Below are positions 16,709-25,389 of a stretch of DNA of 37,916 nt, one piece after another. The first letter of the stretch is position 1. Each line of letters opens with the position of its first letter. The stretch covers positions 1 through 37,916 of the forward strand of contig ONEL01000030.1 of assembly GCA_900316835.1 (NCBI GenBank). Direction: 5' to 3'. A program made the position numbers and the translations under genes. A model generated the notes under the pieces. The model was not told the origin of the DNA. It worked only from the letters and a program-made list of their open reading frames with translations, and did not search any database. Source of the DNA: an uncultured Prevotellaceae bacterium (lineage in GTDB: Bacteria; Bacteroidota; Bacteroidia; Bacteroidales; Muribaculaceae).

Positions 16709-17191
16709 ATGAAAGATAAGTCAGTAAAATTCTTGAAAATTGTGTGCTATGTGATTCTGGCATTCATCCCGTTGTGGCTAATATTCTACGGTGTGCAGTC
16801 TTATTATGTTCTCACCACCGGCAGTGGTGAGGGGGTGATAAACTGGGAGTCGCCACGCATTGGGGTGAAATTGACGTTCTTTGTCTTGCATCGTCTTGCC
16901 ATGCTCACTATGGCTGGGCTCTTTACCGCCTTTATTGTTAATATATTAAGGTACTTGCAAAACGGCACAATATTTAGTCGCGCTAATGTGATATTGCTCT
17001 GGGTAATGGTGCTAGTGTTGCCTTTCTACTCATTCTTGAGCGACAACATAAGCATAGCTTGCGCTAAAACAGCCGAGCTTACCGTAGTTGTTACCGACAA
17101 TGTGTTTCTCTATCCAGTGGTGGCACTGATAATCGCATCGCTCTACAAGATTGCCTACGACGTTGCCGAAGAACAAAAACTAACAATTTAA
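16709..17191 (+). CDS. DUF2975 membrane protein
   Basis: A 160-residue integral membrane protein with four hydrophobic segments (about 10-34, 50-83, 92-113 and 132-151). DUF2975 proteins are regularly encoded next to a very small XRE-type regulator, as here, and the pair is thought to act together in sensing or stress control; the mechanism is unknown to me. The leader contains a small hairpin (CCCGA-ac-TCGGG, 16679-16690). The next gene begins 4 bases after the stop, so the two are translated from one message. Confidence 0.85.
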   Translation: MKDKSVKFLKIVCYVILAFIPLWLIFYGVQSYYVLTTGSGEGVINWESPRIGVKLTFFVLHRLAMLTMAGLFTAFIVNILRYLQNGTIFSRANVILLWVMVLVLPFYSFLSDNISIACAKTAELTVVVTDNVFLYPVVALIIASLYKIAYDVAEEQKLTI

Positions 17192-17195
17192 TGCT

Positions 17196-17408
17196 ATGAT
17201 AGTAGTAAACCTCGATGTAATGATGGCGCGACGCAAGATGTCGCTGGGCGAGCTCAGCGAGCGAGTGGGCATCACGCTCGCCAACCTCTCAATCCTGAAA
17301 AACGGCAAGGCTAAGGCAGTGCGATTGTCAACTCTCGATGCCATCTGCCGTGCCCTTGATTGTACTCCTGGCGACATATTTGAGTATCGCTCAGACAATA
17401 ATGAATGA
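17196..17408 (+). CDS. Small XRE-family (Cro/C1-type) regulator
   Basis: A 70-residue protein that is almost entirely one Cro/C1 helix-turn-helix domain: MSLGELSERVGITLANLSIL for the first helices and turn, KNGKAKAVRLSTLDAICRAL for the rest, and CTPGDIFEY at the end, the usual signature of YozG-type regulators. It forms an operon with the DUF2975 gene. The inverted-repeat operator upstream of the operon suggests autoregulation. The outer-membrane protein gene that begins 51 bases downstream on the same strand may also be a target. Confidence 0.92.
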   Translation: MIVVNLDVMMARRKMSLGELSERVGITLANLSILKNGKAKAVRLSTLDAICRALDCTPGDIFEYRSDNNE

Positions 17409-17459
17409 AAATGTTATGTTTATAAATTGTGAATAATTATTAATATTAAAAAAATTAAG

Positions 17460-18383
17460 ATGAAAAAATTTTACTTACTGCTTCTTGCTACAGCATTAGT
17501 AGCACCTTGCATGAGTGGCGCTGAGGCGACCGACACAGTGAAAGTAATCAACAATCCAAGCAAAGTCACTATCACCAAGGGCGATGGCAAGGTGAAACTG
17601 AAAGTTGACGGGAGCAAGGACGACAAGGATTATCAGTATGAGTACAAAGTTACTACCGATGCCGAAAACCGTCTCTATGCACAAGAGAGCGAGAGTGGAC
17701 ACATGAAGTTCCGTCACCCATTTTCAAGGTATGACAGCACCTACAAGGTGTCACACTGGGAAGTGTTCACCAGCGACCTTATGTTTGGCTGGGGGCGTCA
17801 CAGTGTTGCCGATGTTGACCGTGATTGCGTGAAGAAGTCGATGAGCGAGATAGGCATCCTCAACCTCGTGGCTTTGGGCCACGTGTTCAACCAGGGCCGC
17901 TCGCGTGTGTCGTTGGGTATAGGTTTCAACTGGCACCGCTACGGTCTTGAGAAGCCCTACTTCTGGAGCCGCGGTGAAGATGGAGTGCTTGGTTACAATA
18001 AGCTTGACGAGCAGCACGACAAGCATCGCACCACCCTGCTCGTGCGCTCAATGCAATTTCCACTCATGTTCAACCAGTCGCTTGGCAAGAGCTGGAACGT
18101 GGCAGTGGGAGCCGTGATGAACTGGAACTTCTTTGCCGACTATAAGAACACCTATCGCATTGGCAAGAGCGACTACAGCGAGACCACCCGTGGTCTTAAC
18201 CAGCGCAAGATATCCTTCGACGGCATCGCCATGCTTAGCTGGAGAGGGCTGGGAATGTACTTCCGTTATGCTCCACAGTCGGTCATGAAAGATGGCTTTG
18301 GTCCTGAAATCAAGAACCGCTGGACCTTGGGACTTGTGTTGCGTGGCTTTGGATTTGGAAAATCGCACAAGCATGACAAGTGA
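17460..18383 (+). CDS. Outer-membrane beta-barrel-like protein, 307 aa
   Basis: It has a clear signal peptide (MKKFYLLLLATALVAPCMSG, cleavage near Ala-Glu-Ala). A charged N-terminal linker rich in Lys and Asp (about 30-65) is followed by alternating beta-strand sequence with aromatic girdle residues (WEVFTSDLMFGWGR, VSLGIGFNWHRYGLEKPYFW, WNVAVGAVMNWNFFADY, GLGMYFRYAPQSV) and a final strand WTLGLVLRGFGFG. This fits a small outer-membrane barrel of about eight to ten strands. The family is not one I can name. It follows the XRE gene by 51 bases and is closed by the hairpin at 18420-18458. Confidence 0.75.
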   Translation: MKKFYLLLLATALVAPCMSGAEATDTVKVINNPSKVTITKGDGKVKLKVDGSKDDKDYQYEYKVTTDAENRLYAQESESGHMKFRHPFSRYDSTYKVSHWEVFTSDLMFGWGRHSVADVDRDCVKKSMSEIGILNLVALGHVFNQGRSRVSLGIGFNWHRYGLEKPYFWSRGEDGVLGYNKLDEQHDKHRTTLLVRSMQFPLMFNQSLGKSWNVAVGAVMNWNFFADYKNTYRIGKSDYSETTRGLNQRKISFDGIAMLSWRGLGMYFRYAPQSVMKDGFGPEIKNRWTLGLVLRGFGFGKSHKHDK

Positions 18384-18419
18384 CACTAATTCATAAATCA
18401 GTATCTCTAACCCTTAACG

Positions 18420-18458
18420 CTCAACCCTGCCTAGCCTCAAGCGCCTGGCGGGGTTGAG
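18420..18458 (+). terminator. Hairpin terminator after the beta-barrel gene
   Basis: A 12-bp stem, CTCAACCCTGCC with GGCGGGGTTGAG (one G-T pair), and a 15-base loop. The T-run after the stem is poor, so termination may be partial. A run of T at about 18531-18540 lies further on. Confidence 0.55.
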
Positions 18459-18683
18459 TGTCATTAACAGGCATTGTTTGATAGCCTCACGCCTTGAATT
18501 AAAGATGCTGGTTTTTATTTAACTCACGATTTTTTTTTTTAACACTAAAGGGTGAAAATGTTTTTAGAGTGCAACATTTTGCCCTGCTGGTTACGTCAAT
18601 AGTATGCGAGGTGACCATGATGATTGTGGCCCCGAGATTTAAACGCACATTTTATTAACCACAGTAAATATACATCTTTTGAA

Positions 18684-20996
18684 ATGAAACAAATTGCACT
18701 CTTTCTTGCTTGCCTAGTTAGCGCACTAAGCGTGATGGCGGCAAATTTTACCGGTACAGTAATCGACGAGAACAATCAACCTTTGCCCTATGCCAATGTA
18801 GTGCTTCTCACCATTACCGATAGCACCTATATTGCAGGAGACATAACCGATGGCAATGGTTCGTTTGTTGTCAACTGCAAGTGTAGGCAAGCAGTTGTGA
18901 AAATAAGCTACATAGGCTATGAGACAAAATATATTCTCGCTAGCAGTCAAGAGGTGGGCACGGTGCAACTGATGCCCGAGGCCACCATGCTGGGTGAGGT
19001 GGTGGTGAAAGCCACGCGTCCCGTCTTCAAGCTCACTACCGAGGGCATCAAGACCGACGTGGGTGGCACCCTGTTGAGCCGTGTGGGCACAGCCAACGAT
19101 GTGTTGCAAAACTTGCCAGGAGTTCAGAAGAAGGCCGATGGTATAGAAGTCTTTGGCAAGGGCGCGCCACTCATCTACATCAATGGTCGAGAAATGCGCA
19201 ACAAGAGTGACCTCGACCAGCTCAAGAGCGATGACATCGAGAGCGTGGAGCTCATCACCAACCCAGGCGCAAAGTACAAGGCTGATGTGGAGAGCGTGAT
19301 CCTCATCAAGACCAAGCGCCCGCAAGGCGAGGGTTTCTCATTTGATGCCGAGGCCAATTATTATCAAGGAAAGAATATGGACCTTGCAACGGGCATCAAT
19401 TGGAACTACCGCAAGGGCGGAGTGGACGTGTTTGGCGCCGTGTGGTACAACGACGACCGCTGGGAAAATAACGATTTGATAAAGTTTGACGTGCTCGCCG
19501 ACACCACTTGGCTTCTTGATCAACATCTCAAGGACAAGAGCCACAGCCAATCGCTCTACAGCTCGGTGGGCGTGAACTATGTGCTGGGCGACAACCACTC
19601 TATGGGCGTGCGTTACGATACCAAGTGGTACTTCAAGAACAAAAGCCACGGCACGATGATTGCCGATGTGATAGCCAATGGTGAGTTCTACGACCACGTT
19701 GAGAACACTGCCGATTATCACTCAACCTACAACATGCCCCACACGCTCAATGCCTACTACAACGGACGGGTAGGAAAACTGGGCATTGATGTGAATCTCG
19801 ACTACATGTTCAACAAGAGTCGCAAGCACCAGCTCAACGACGAGGTGAGCCAGGAACGTGACAGCCGCATTGTCACAGCGCAGAGCATGGCACGTAGCCA
19901 GCTACTGGCAGGCAAACTCGTGCTCTCATGGCCAGTGCTGGGTGGCAATCTGCAAGCAGGCACCGAGCTGAGCAATACCCGCCGCAACGACGAGTACCTT
20001 AATCCCGAGCAGGTGGTACCGTCGTCGGTAACAGAGCAGCGCGAGAACAACTATGCTTTCTTTGTGGAGTACAGTCGCCCGTTGCCCTTCGGCTCAATGC
20101 GCCTGGGTCTGCGCAACGAGAACGTGACAATCGACTACTACAGCATGGGCGAGCGAATTGCCGAGCAGAGTCGTACCTATCATCACCTGTTCCCCACCGT
20201 GGGCCTGCAGGCACGAGCCGGCGCAGTGCAGCTCATGCTCAACTATAGCATGAAGATTCAGCGCCCCTACTACTGGCAGCTCACCAGCAACGTGTCCTAT
20301 GGCAACCGCTTCACCTGGGAGAGTGGCAATCCCACCCTCAAGCCATCAATCAACAATCAGGTGGGCCTCATGGTAATGTGGCGCTGGATGAGCCTCATGG
20401 CCGAATACAAACACGTGAGCGACCACATCATCAACGTGGCGCACGAGGTGCCCGGCAGCGAGGCGACCACCCTTCTCACCCGTGAGAACCTCGACCACAG
20501 CCACAAGATGCGCTTGATGCTTAACCTTAACCCAAAGTTTGGCATCTACGAGCCACAGCTCTCACTGGGCATGATTAAGGATTGGACAAAGATTCCCACA
20601 CCTGTTGGCTACATCAGCCCCAAGCGCCCCATTTTTCTGATTCAGTTCAATAATAACATCAAAATTTTACCTACGCTCACGGCTAATGCCAGCCTCGACA
20701 TCACCACAAAGGGCGACATGGAGAACGTATCGCTCACCCGAGCCGTTTGTAACCTCAACTTGAGCCTTACCAAGACATTCCTCAACGACCGCTTGAGTGT
20801 GAAAATTGCCGGGCGAAACCTGCTCGACGCGCAAGAAAAGGTGGAATTGCGCTATGGCTTGCGCAACATGTGCCAGGCTTCGCACCGCGACTCGCGCGAG
20901 TTACAAGTTACAGTGCGATACAAGTTCAATGCCGCCAGCAGTAAGTGGCGTGGCAGCGGAGCCGGCAGTGACGAGAAAGCCCGCTTGGGAAATTAG
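18684..20996 (+). CDS. TonB-dependent receptor-like outer-membrane protein
   Basis: From the ATG at 18684 (MKQIALFLACLVSALSVMAA, a signal peptide) the protein has 770 residues; the TTG upstream at 18624 is not needed. Residues about 21-105 are a carboxypeptidase-regulatory-like beta-sandwich (GTVIDENNQPLPYANVVLL). A plug-like domain follows (EVVVKATRPVFKLTTEGIK, DVLQNLPGVQKKADGIEVFG, SVELITNPGAKY), then a long C-terminal barrel of the type called outer-membrane protein beta-barrel family 3. It is shorter than SusC proteins (about 1000) and has no SusD partner. It may import a small ligand or have a structural role. The C-terminus after the last strand (VTVRYKF) carries a basic tail of about 25 residues. 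Confidence 0.85.
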   Translation: MKQIALFLACLVSALSVMAANFTGTVIDENNQPLPYANVVLLTITDSTYIAGDITDGNGSFVVNCKCRQAVVKISYIGYETKYILASSQEVGTVQLMPEATMLGEVVVKATRPVFKLTTEGIKTDVGGTLLSRVGTANDVLQNLPGVQKKADGIEVFGKGAPLIYINGREMRNKSDLDQLKSDDIESVELITNPGAKYKADVESVILIKTKRPQGEGFSFDAEANYYQGKNMDLATGINWNYRKGGVDVFGAVWYNDDRWENNDLIKFDVLADTTWLLDQHLKDKSHSQSLYSSVGVNYVLGDNHSMGVRYDTKWYFKNKSHGTMIADVIANGEFYDHVENTADYHSTYNMPHTLNAYYNGRVGKLGIDVNLDYMFNKSRKHQLNDEVSQERDSRIVTAQSMARSQLLAGKLVLSWPVLGGNLQAGTELSNTRRNDEYLNPEQVVPSSVTEQRENNYAFFVEYSRPLPFGSMRLGLRNENVTIDYYSMGERIAEQSRTYHHLFPTVGLQARAGAVQLMLNYSMKIQRPYYWQLTSNVSYGNRFTWESGNPTLKPSINNQVGLMVMWRWMSLMAEYKHVSDHIINVAHEVPGSEATTLLTRENLDHSHKMRLMLNLNPKFGIYEPQLSLGMIKDWTKIPTPVGYISPKRPIFLIQFNNNIKILPTLTANASLDITTKGDMENVSLTRAVCNLNLSLTKTFLNDRLSVKIAGRNLLDAQEKVELRYGLRNMCQASHRDSRELQVTVRYKFNAASSKWRGSGAGSDEKARLGN

Positions 20997-21031
20997 AAAT
21001 TTAAACCCAAGCGGGTCATAAGGGCGACAAA

Positions 21032-21238
21032 TAACGTGAGTTCGACGAAAATAAACAGCTGTATATCAGGCTGCTCCTCTAAGATAGAGGAGCTGTCGCG
21101 GAGCGACTGAGGAGTATGATAACTATCAAAAGCAAAACAAGTTTTGCTGCTGGTCTCGGCTTGCTCCATTGGCCTAACTTAGAGGGGGAGTTGCTAACGC
21201 AATGATTTTCAAATGATAAATTCGTCGAACTCACGTTA
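21032..21238. repeat. Fold-back (MITE-like) element with 18-bp terminal inverted repeats
   Basis: TAACGTGAGTTCGACGAA at 21032-21049 and its exact reverse complement at 21221-21238 enclose 171 bases. Inside are a perfect hairpin CTCCTCT-AAGAT-AGAGGAG (21074-21092) and GTCGC-gga-GCGAC (21095-21107), followed by a second, inverted relative of the same CCTCTAAG-type sequence near 21174-21191. It has no coding capacity. This is the look of a non-autonomous mobile repeat. Confidence 0.6.
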
Positions 21239-21327
21239 AATAGTTTTTTATTGGCTATTTAAGTCATAACAGTTTTATTTTTGCATTTTGCTTCACATTT
21301 TGTCGAGGGGCTATTGCTACAAATAAA

Positions 21328-21417
21328 AAACTACCGATTTTCTTTTGTTTTTAACAAACTGATACCACAAGCTGACGAAGTTGCTTGTTGCCAGTTTGAT
21401 CAGAAAATCGGTAGTTT
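21328..21417. repeat. Nested inverted repeat, possible structured RNA or terminator
   Basis: Three collinear stems: a perfect outer 16-bp stem (21328-21343 with 21402-21417, core ACTACCGATTTTC), a middle stem CAAACTG/CAGTTTG (21355-21361 with 21392-21398), and an inner stem ACAAGC/GCTTGT (21367-21372 with 21383-21388). Together they make a 90-base rod-like fold flanked by A and T runs. It could be a bidirectional terminator, a small RNA or a degenerate insertion sequence. Confidence 0.5.
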
Positions 21418-21849
21418 ATAATGTTTTGCAACAACATCTTGTATGTTTTTTTGCAAGTGACTTTAATTTGTTGTGAGGTTTTGATTCCATTTTTGATAGA
21501 ATGCTCAGGTAATCTACTCGCTATTATTGGGTAGTATATTGTGAAAATGTTAAATTGTGAATTGTTAATTTGTACATGTTTTAACAGTCGAGCGAGGGCT
21601 GGAATAGGGCAAAATAGTTAAAAGAGAATTATTTTGTGTCAAAATGCTGTCTTATTTTGCTTTGAATTTAACATGTTGCTATTAAAGTGGTTAGATAATG
21701 CGCAAAGTGGCGATTTTATCCATTGCGGTAGTGGGGAAAATACTCTGTTTGGGTCGCTATTTGTTAAGAAATAAAAAAATATGTTTTAAAATTCAAAAAT
21801 AGCTTTTTTTAGAACAAAAAGTGTGGCAAAGGTTAAAGATTTGTTTTAT

Positions 21850-21881
21850 TTTGCTCAGTTTGATTATAGTTTATAATTTTG
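21850..21881 (+). promoter_or_regulatory. Bacteroidota-type promoter of the SusC/D operon
   Basis: TTTG at 21850-21853, a 20-base spacer and TAATTTTG at 21874-21881 match the consensus fully. Transcription would start near 21887, giving a leader of about 254 bases before the ATG at 22141. Confidence 0.65.
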
Positions 21882-22140
21882 CAATGCGTGTTATAACGAG
21901 TATTAAGTTGCTTTAAAGATCAATATTTGCTAACTTTTTGCCTACCATAAAAAGTGTAAATACACCATAAATTATCTCTAGACATAACTAGTGGTATTGA
22001 TAAAATTTATAGTACGCCTCACAATCTCATGGCATGGATAACACACTGCTATTTCCCCATTCCATCAAGAGAGTGATTAAATGTTTTGAATGAAGTGATA
22101 TATTATATATTTTGAAGTTTAATCATAAATTGTTTACTGT

Positions 22141-25100
22141 ATGAAGAGACTTTTATCAACTCTCATGGCAGTGTGCCTAATCGCTTTTGGCGCATTTGCC
22201 AGCAAGACCGTTAAAGGTAAGGTCGTTAGTGCAGCCGACAATGAGCCCCTAATTGGCGCCATGGTGCAAGCTGTGGGCTCAAATCAAGGCACAGCAACCG
22301 ACATTAACGGTGAATTCACAGTAACCGTCAACGACAACGTTACGCAGCTGAAGATCAGCTATGTGGGATACACACCACAGACCGTTGCGGTTGCAAGTTA
22401 TGTAACAGTAGCCCTCGAAGAAGAGAACAACACCCTCGAGGAGGTTGTTGTGACAGCTATGGGTATTACCCGCAAGCAAAAATCGCTGGGTTACGCCGCA
22501 CAACAAGTGAAGGCCGATGAGATTGCGGGAGCCCACACTAGCGACGCAATGAACTCGCTTAGTGGTAAGGTCGCCGGTCTGCAAGTGCAGTCCACATCGA
22601 GCGACCCAGGTGCCGCCAACTCGGTAATCATTCGCGGTTTCAGCTCTATCAATGGTAGCAACCAGCCACTATATGTAGTGGATGGTGTGCCCCTGATGAG
22701 CACCACCCTCACCAGCAGCAACGACGAGCTGGGTGGTGGCCACGCACTGGCTGCCGGTGGTATCGCTAACATTTCGCCCAACGACATTGAGTCGATGACC
22801 GTGCTCAAGGGTGCAGCCGCAACCGCCCTCTATGGTAGCCGTGCCGCCAATGGTGTTATCATCGTCACCACCAAGCAAGGTAAGAAGGGTGATGGTAAGA
22901 ACTTCTCAATTGAGTATAATGGTAGCGTAAAGGCTCGCCAAGTGAGCCTGTTGCCCAAGTTCCAAAATAAATGGGGCCAGGGCTGGAATGGTGGCCAAAC
23001 CTACATCGAGAACGGCTCGTGGGGTCCTGCCCTCGACGGTTCTACTCAAGTGTATGGTCCAATCTGGAACCATCAGCAACTCATCCATGAGTATAGCGCT
23101 AAGAAGAACAACGTGAAGGACTTCTTCGACATTGGCTGGTCGCACGACCACAGCATCGCCTTCAGCGGAATGTCGGAAGACAACAAGGTTAACTACTACC
23201 TTTCTTATAACTACGTTAGCGATAATGGTATCATGCCAACCGATGCCGATACTTACACCCGTCACACTCTCGACTTCCGTGGTGGTTACAAGGCCACCGA
23301 CTGGCTGAAGCTCACTTCATCAATCAGCTATGCCAAGTCGAAGACCGACCAGGTGGGTAGCTTCCAGGGTACCTCGGTGATTGACGGTCTCTATGAGCTA
23401 CCTCGCGATGTGAGCATTGTGGACATGAAAGATATCACTAACCCATTGTTCACTCCCGAGGCTTACTTTACTCCTTATGGTATCACAAACCCCTACTGGG
23501 CTATCGCTAACAACTATAACCACCTCGACTCAAAGCAGTTGCGCGGTAAAGTGCAGGCCGACATCAACCCCATCAAGGACTTGACGCTGACCTATCGCTT
23601 TGGTTTCGACTACACCGACTATGACCGCAAGGTGGGTTATCCACAAATTAGTCTCGACGACGCCCTCATCAACGAGGACTATGGCTACGCACCCAGCCAC
23701 ATGAACCAAGATGGTTGGGTATATGCTACCTATGCTCGTCGTCACGAGATCAACCATGACTTCCTTGCCGACTACACCCGCAACTTTGTGAATGACAAGC
23801 TTAGTCTTGCCGTTATTGCCGGTGTGAACATGAATGAACGCTACCACACCGCCATGGGTGGCCAGACCGACGGCCTCACCTTCGAGACCGGATTCTGGGA
23901 CCTGAGCAATGGTGCTACTCGTTCGGCATTGAGTGAGTCACAGAGCAAGCGCCGCCAGGTGGCTCTCTTTGGCGACATCACTCTGGGCTGGGACGACATG
24001 CTCTTCCTCAACCTCACCGGCCGCAATGAATGGTCATCAACTCTGCCCATGGGCGCTAACAGCTTCTTCTATCCTGGTGCTACCTTGAGCTGGATTTTCA
24101 CTCGCGTGATTCCACGCAACGATGTGCTCACCTTCGGTAAGGTGCGCTTGGCCTATGGTAAGACCGGTAACGATGCCGACCCCTACATGGTTAATCCACG
24201 CTTCGTTCAAGCCTATGCCAACGGTTACTATAGTGGCACAAGCATTGAATTCCCATTTGGTGGTCTTAACGCTTTCCAGGCAGCCAGCACCGCTGGTTCA
24301 TCGAGCTTGAAGCCCGAGATGACTACCGAGTTTGAGGCTGGTATCAACCTGGTGTTCTTCAATAACCGCTTGAACATTGATGCTACTTACTACACTCGCA
24401 CCACTAAGGACCAAATCTTCACTCTGCCAGTTGACCCATCAACCGGCTACAGCTTTGTTGTGACCAACTTTGGTAAGGTTCGCAACCGTGGTTTCGAGTT
24501 GCTCGTTAATACAACCCCCGTGCTCACCAACAACTTCCGTTGGGACTTGGGCTTCAACTTAGCTATCAACCGCAACAAGGTTCTCTCAATGCCCGAGAGC
24601 CTAGAGGGTGGCAAGGTTACTATCTATAGCTTCTCGGCTGGCGACGACGCCGTTTACATGTATGCCGAGGAAGGCAAGCCCATGGGTTCTTACTATACCT
24701 ACTTGCCAGAGTACTACACTAACAATAAGGGCGAGAAATTCACCATCGTAGACCAGTACGGACAGCCCATTCTAAGTAGCGAGGTTCTCGACACAGGCAA
24801 GGACATGAATCACAAGTGGACTGGTGGTGTGAACACCTCACTTAGCGCGTTTGGTCTCACCTTGAGCGCTCAGCTCGATGTGCGCTGGGGTGGAACATTG
24901 TTCTCACGCACTAAGAACTTGATGCAGTTCACCGGTAACGGTATCGTGACCACCTACAACGAGCGCCGCCCATTCATTATTCCTAATAGTGTGGTAAGCG
25001 ACGGCAATGGTGGCTATGTGGCTAACACCACTCCCATCCTGATGAGTGACCAGGGCTTGCAAGACTACTTCAACCTCTATGGTTGGGGCAATGGTGGCGA

Positions 25101-25368
25101 GGCTTATCTCGTTGACCGCACCTTTGCCAAGCTGCGCAACTTGAGCCTCACTTGGGAGCTTCCCAAGAAGTGGGTCAACAAGGCTAAGCTCAGCAATGTG
25201 GCTCTGACCCTGTTTGCCAACAACCTCTTTACCTGGACAGCTCGCGACAACTACTACATCGATCCCGAGACTACCACTACCGGTACCGACCTCGAGGGTA
25301 ACTTTGGTGAGCTTTACACCAACCCCAGCTGCCGCGTGTTTGGTTTAAATCTTAGCATTAAGTACTAA
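22141..25368 (+). CDS. SusC/RagA-family TonB-linked outer-membrane transporter
   Basis: A 1075-residue outer-membrane transporter that uses TonB-ExbBD energy to take up oligomers held by its SusD partner. It has a signal peptide (1-21), a carboxypeptidase-regulatory-like domain (about 24-95, VKGKVVSAADNEPLIGAMVQ), the TonB-box-like LEEVVVTAMGITRKQKSLGY, a plug domain (SGKVAGLQVQ, IIRGFSSINGSNQPLYVVDG, MTVLKGAAATALYGSRAANG), and a 22-strand barrel ending in RVFGLNLSIKY. The length is normal. The gene order SusC, SusD, BT_2262-like, Lipid_bd matches that of BT2264-BT2261. It is the first gene of its operon, with its own promoter and a long leader. Confidence 0.95.
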   Translation: MKRLLSTLMAVCLIAFGAFASKTVKGKVVSAADNEPLIGAMVQAVGSNQGTATDINGEFTVTVNDNVTQLKISYVGYTPQTVAVASYVTVALEEENNTLEEVVVTAMGITRKQKSLGYAAQQVKADEIAGAHTSDAMNSLSGKVAGLQVQSTSSDPGAANSVIIRGFSSINGSNQPLYVVDGVPLMSTTLTSSNDELGGGHALAAGGIANISPNDIESMTVLKGAAATALYGSRAANGVIIVTTKQGKKGDGKNFSIEYNGSVKARQVSLLPKFQNKWGQGWNGGQTYIENGSWGPALDGSTQVYGPIWNHQQLIHEYSAKKNNVKDFFDIGWSHDHSIAFSGMSEDNKVNYYLSYNYVSDNGIMPTDADTYTRHTLDFRGGYKATDWLKLTSSISYAKSKTDQVGSFQGTSVIDGLYELPRDVSIVDMKDITNPLFTPEAYFTPYGITNPYWAIANNYNHLDSKQLRGKVQADINPIKDLTLTYRFGFDYTDYDRKVGYPQISLDDALINEDYGYAPSHMNQDGWVYATYARRHEINHDFLADYTRNFVNDKLSLAVIAGVNMNERYHTAMGGQTDGLTFETGFWDLSNGATRSALSESQSKRRQVALFGDITLGWDDMLFLNLTGRNEWSSTLPMGANSFFYPGATLSWIFTRVIPRNDVLTFGKVRLAYGKTGNDADPYMVNPRFVQAYANGYYSGTSIEFPFGGLNAFQAASTAGSSSLKPEMTTEFEAGINLVFFNNRLNIDATYYTRTTKDQIFTLPVDPSTGYSFVVTNFGKVRNRGFELLVNTTPVLTNNFRWDLGFNLAINRNKVLSMPESLEGGKVTIYSFSAGDDAVYMYAEEGKPMGSYYTYLPEYYTNNKGEKFTIVDQYGQPILSSEVLDTGKDMNHKWTGGVNTSLSAFGLTLSAQLDVRWGGTLFSRTKNLMQFTGNGIVTTYNERRPFIIPNSVVSDGNGGYVANTTPILMSDQGLQDYFNLYGWGNGGEAYLVDRTFAKLRNLSLTWELPKKWVNKAKLSNVALTLFANNLFTWTARDNYYIDPETTTTGTDLEGNFGELYTNPSCRVFGLNLSIKY

Positions 25369-25389
25369 TTTTTAATGGAGAATAAGATT

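Larger units (their letters stand above)
20997..22140. other. 1.1-kb intergenic region with inverted repeats and the SusC leader
   Basis: No reading frame here is convincing. It contains, in order, a fold-back element (21032-21238), a nested hairpin (21328-21417), an A/T-rich stretch with nothing recognisable (21418-21849), a strong promoter (21850-21881) and a leader of about 250 bases before the SusC-like gene. Confidence 0.6.

Noticed and set aside
20997..22140. Hidden tRNA or small protein gene in the long spacer
   Set aside because: No cloverleaf with a T-loop GTTC and matching arms, and no reading frame with a plausible start and composition, was found by eye.
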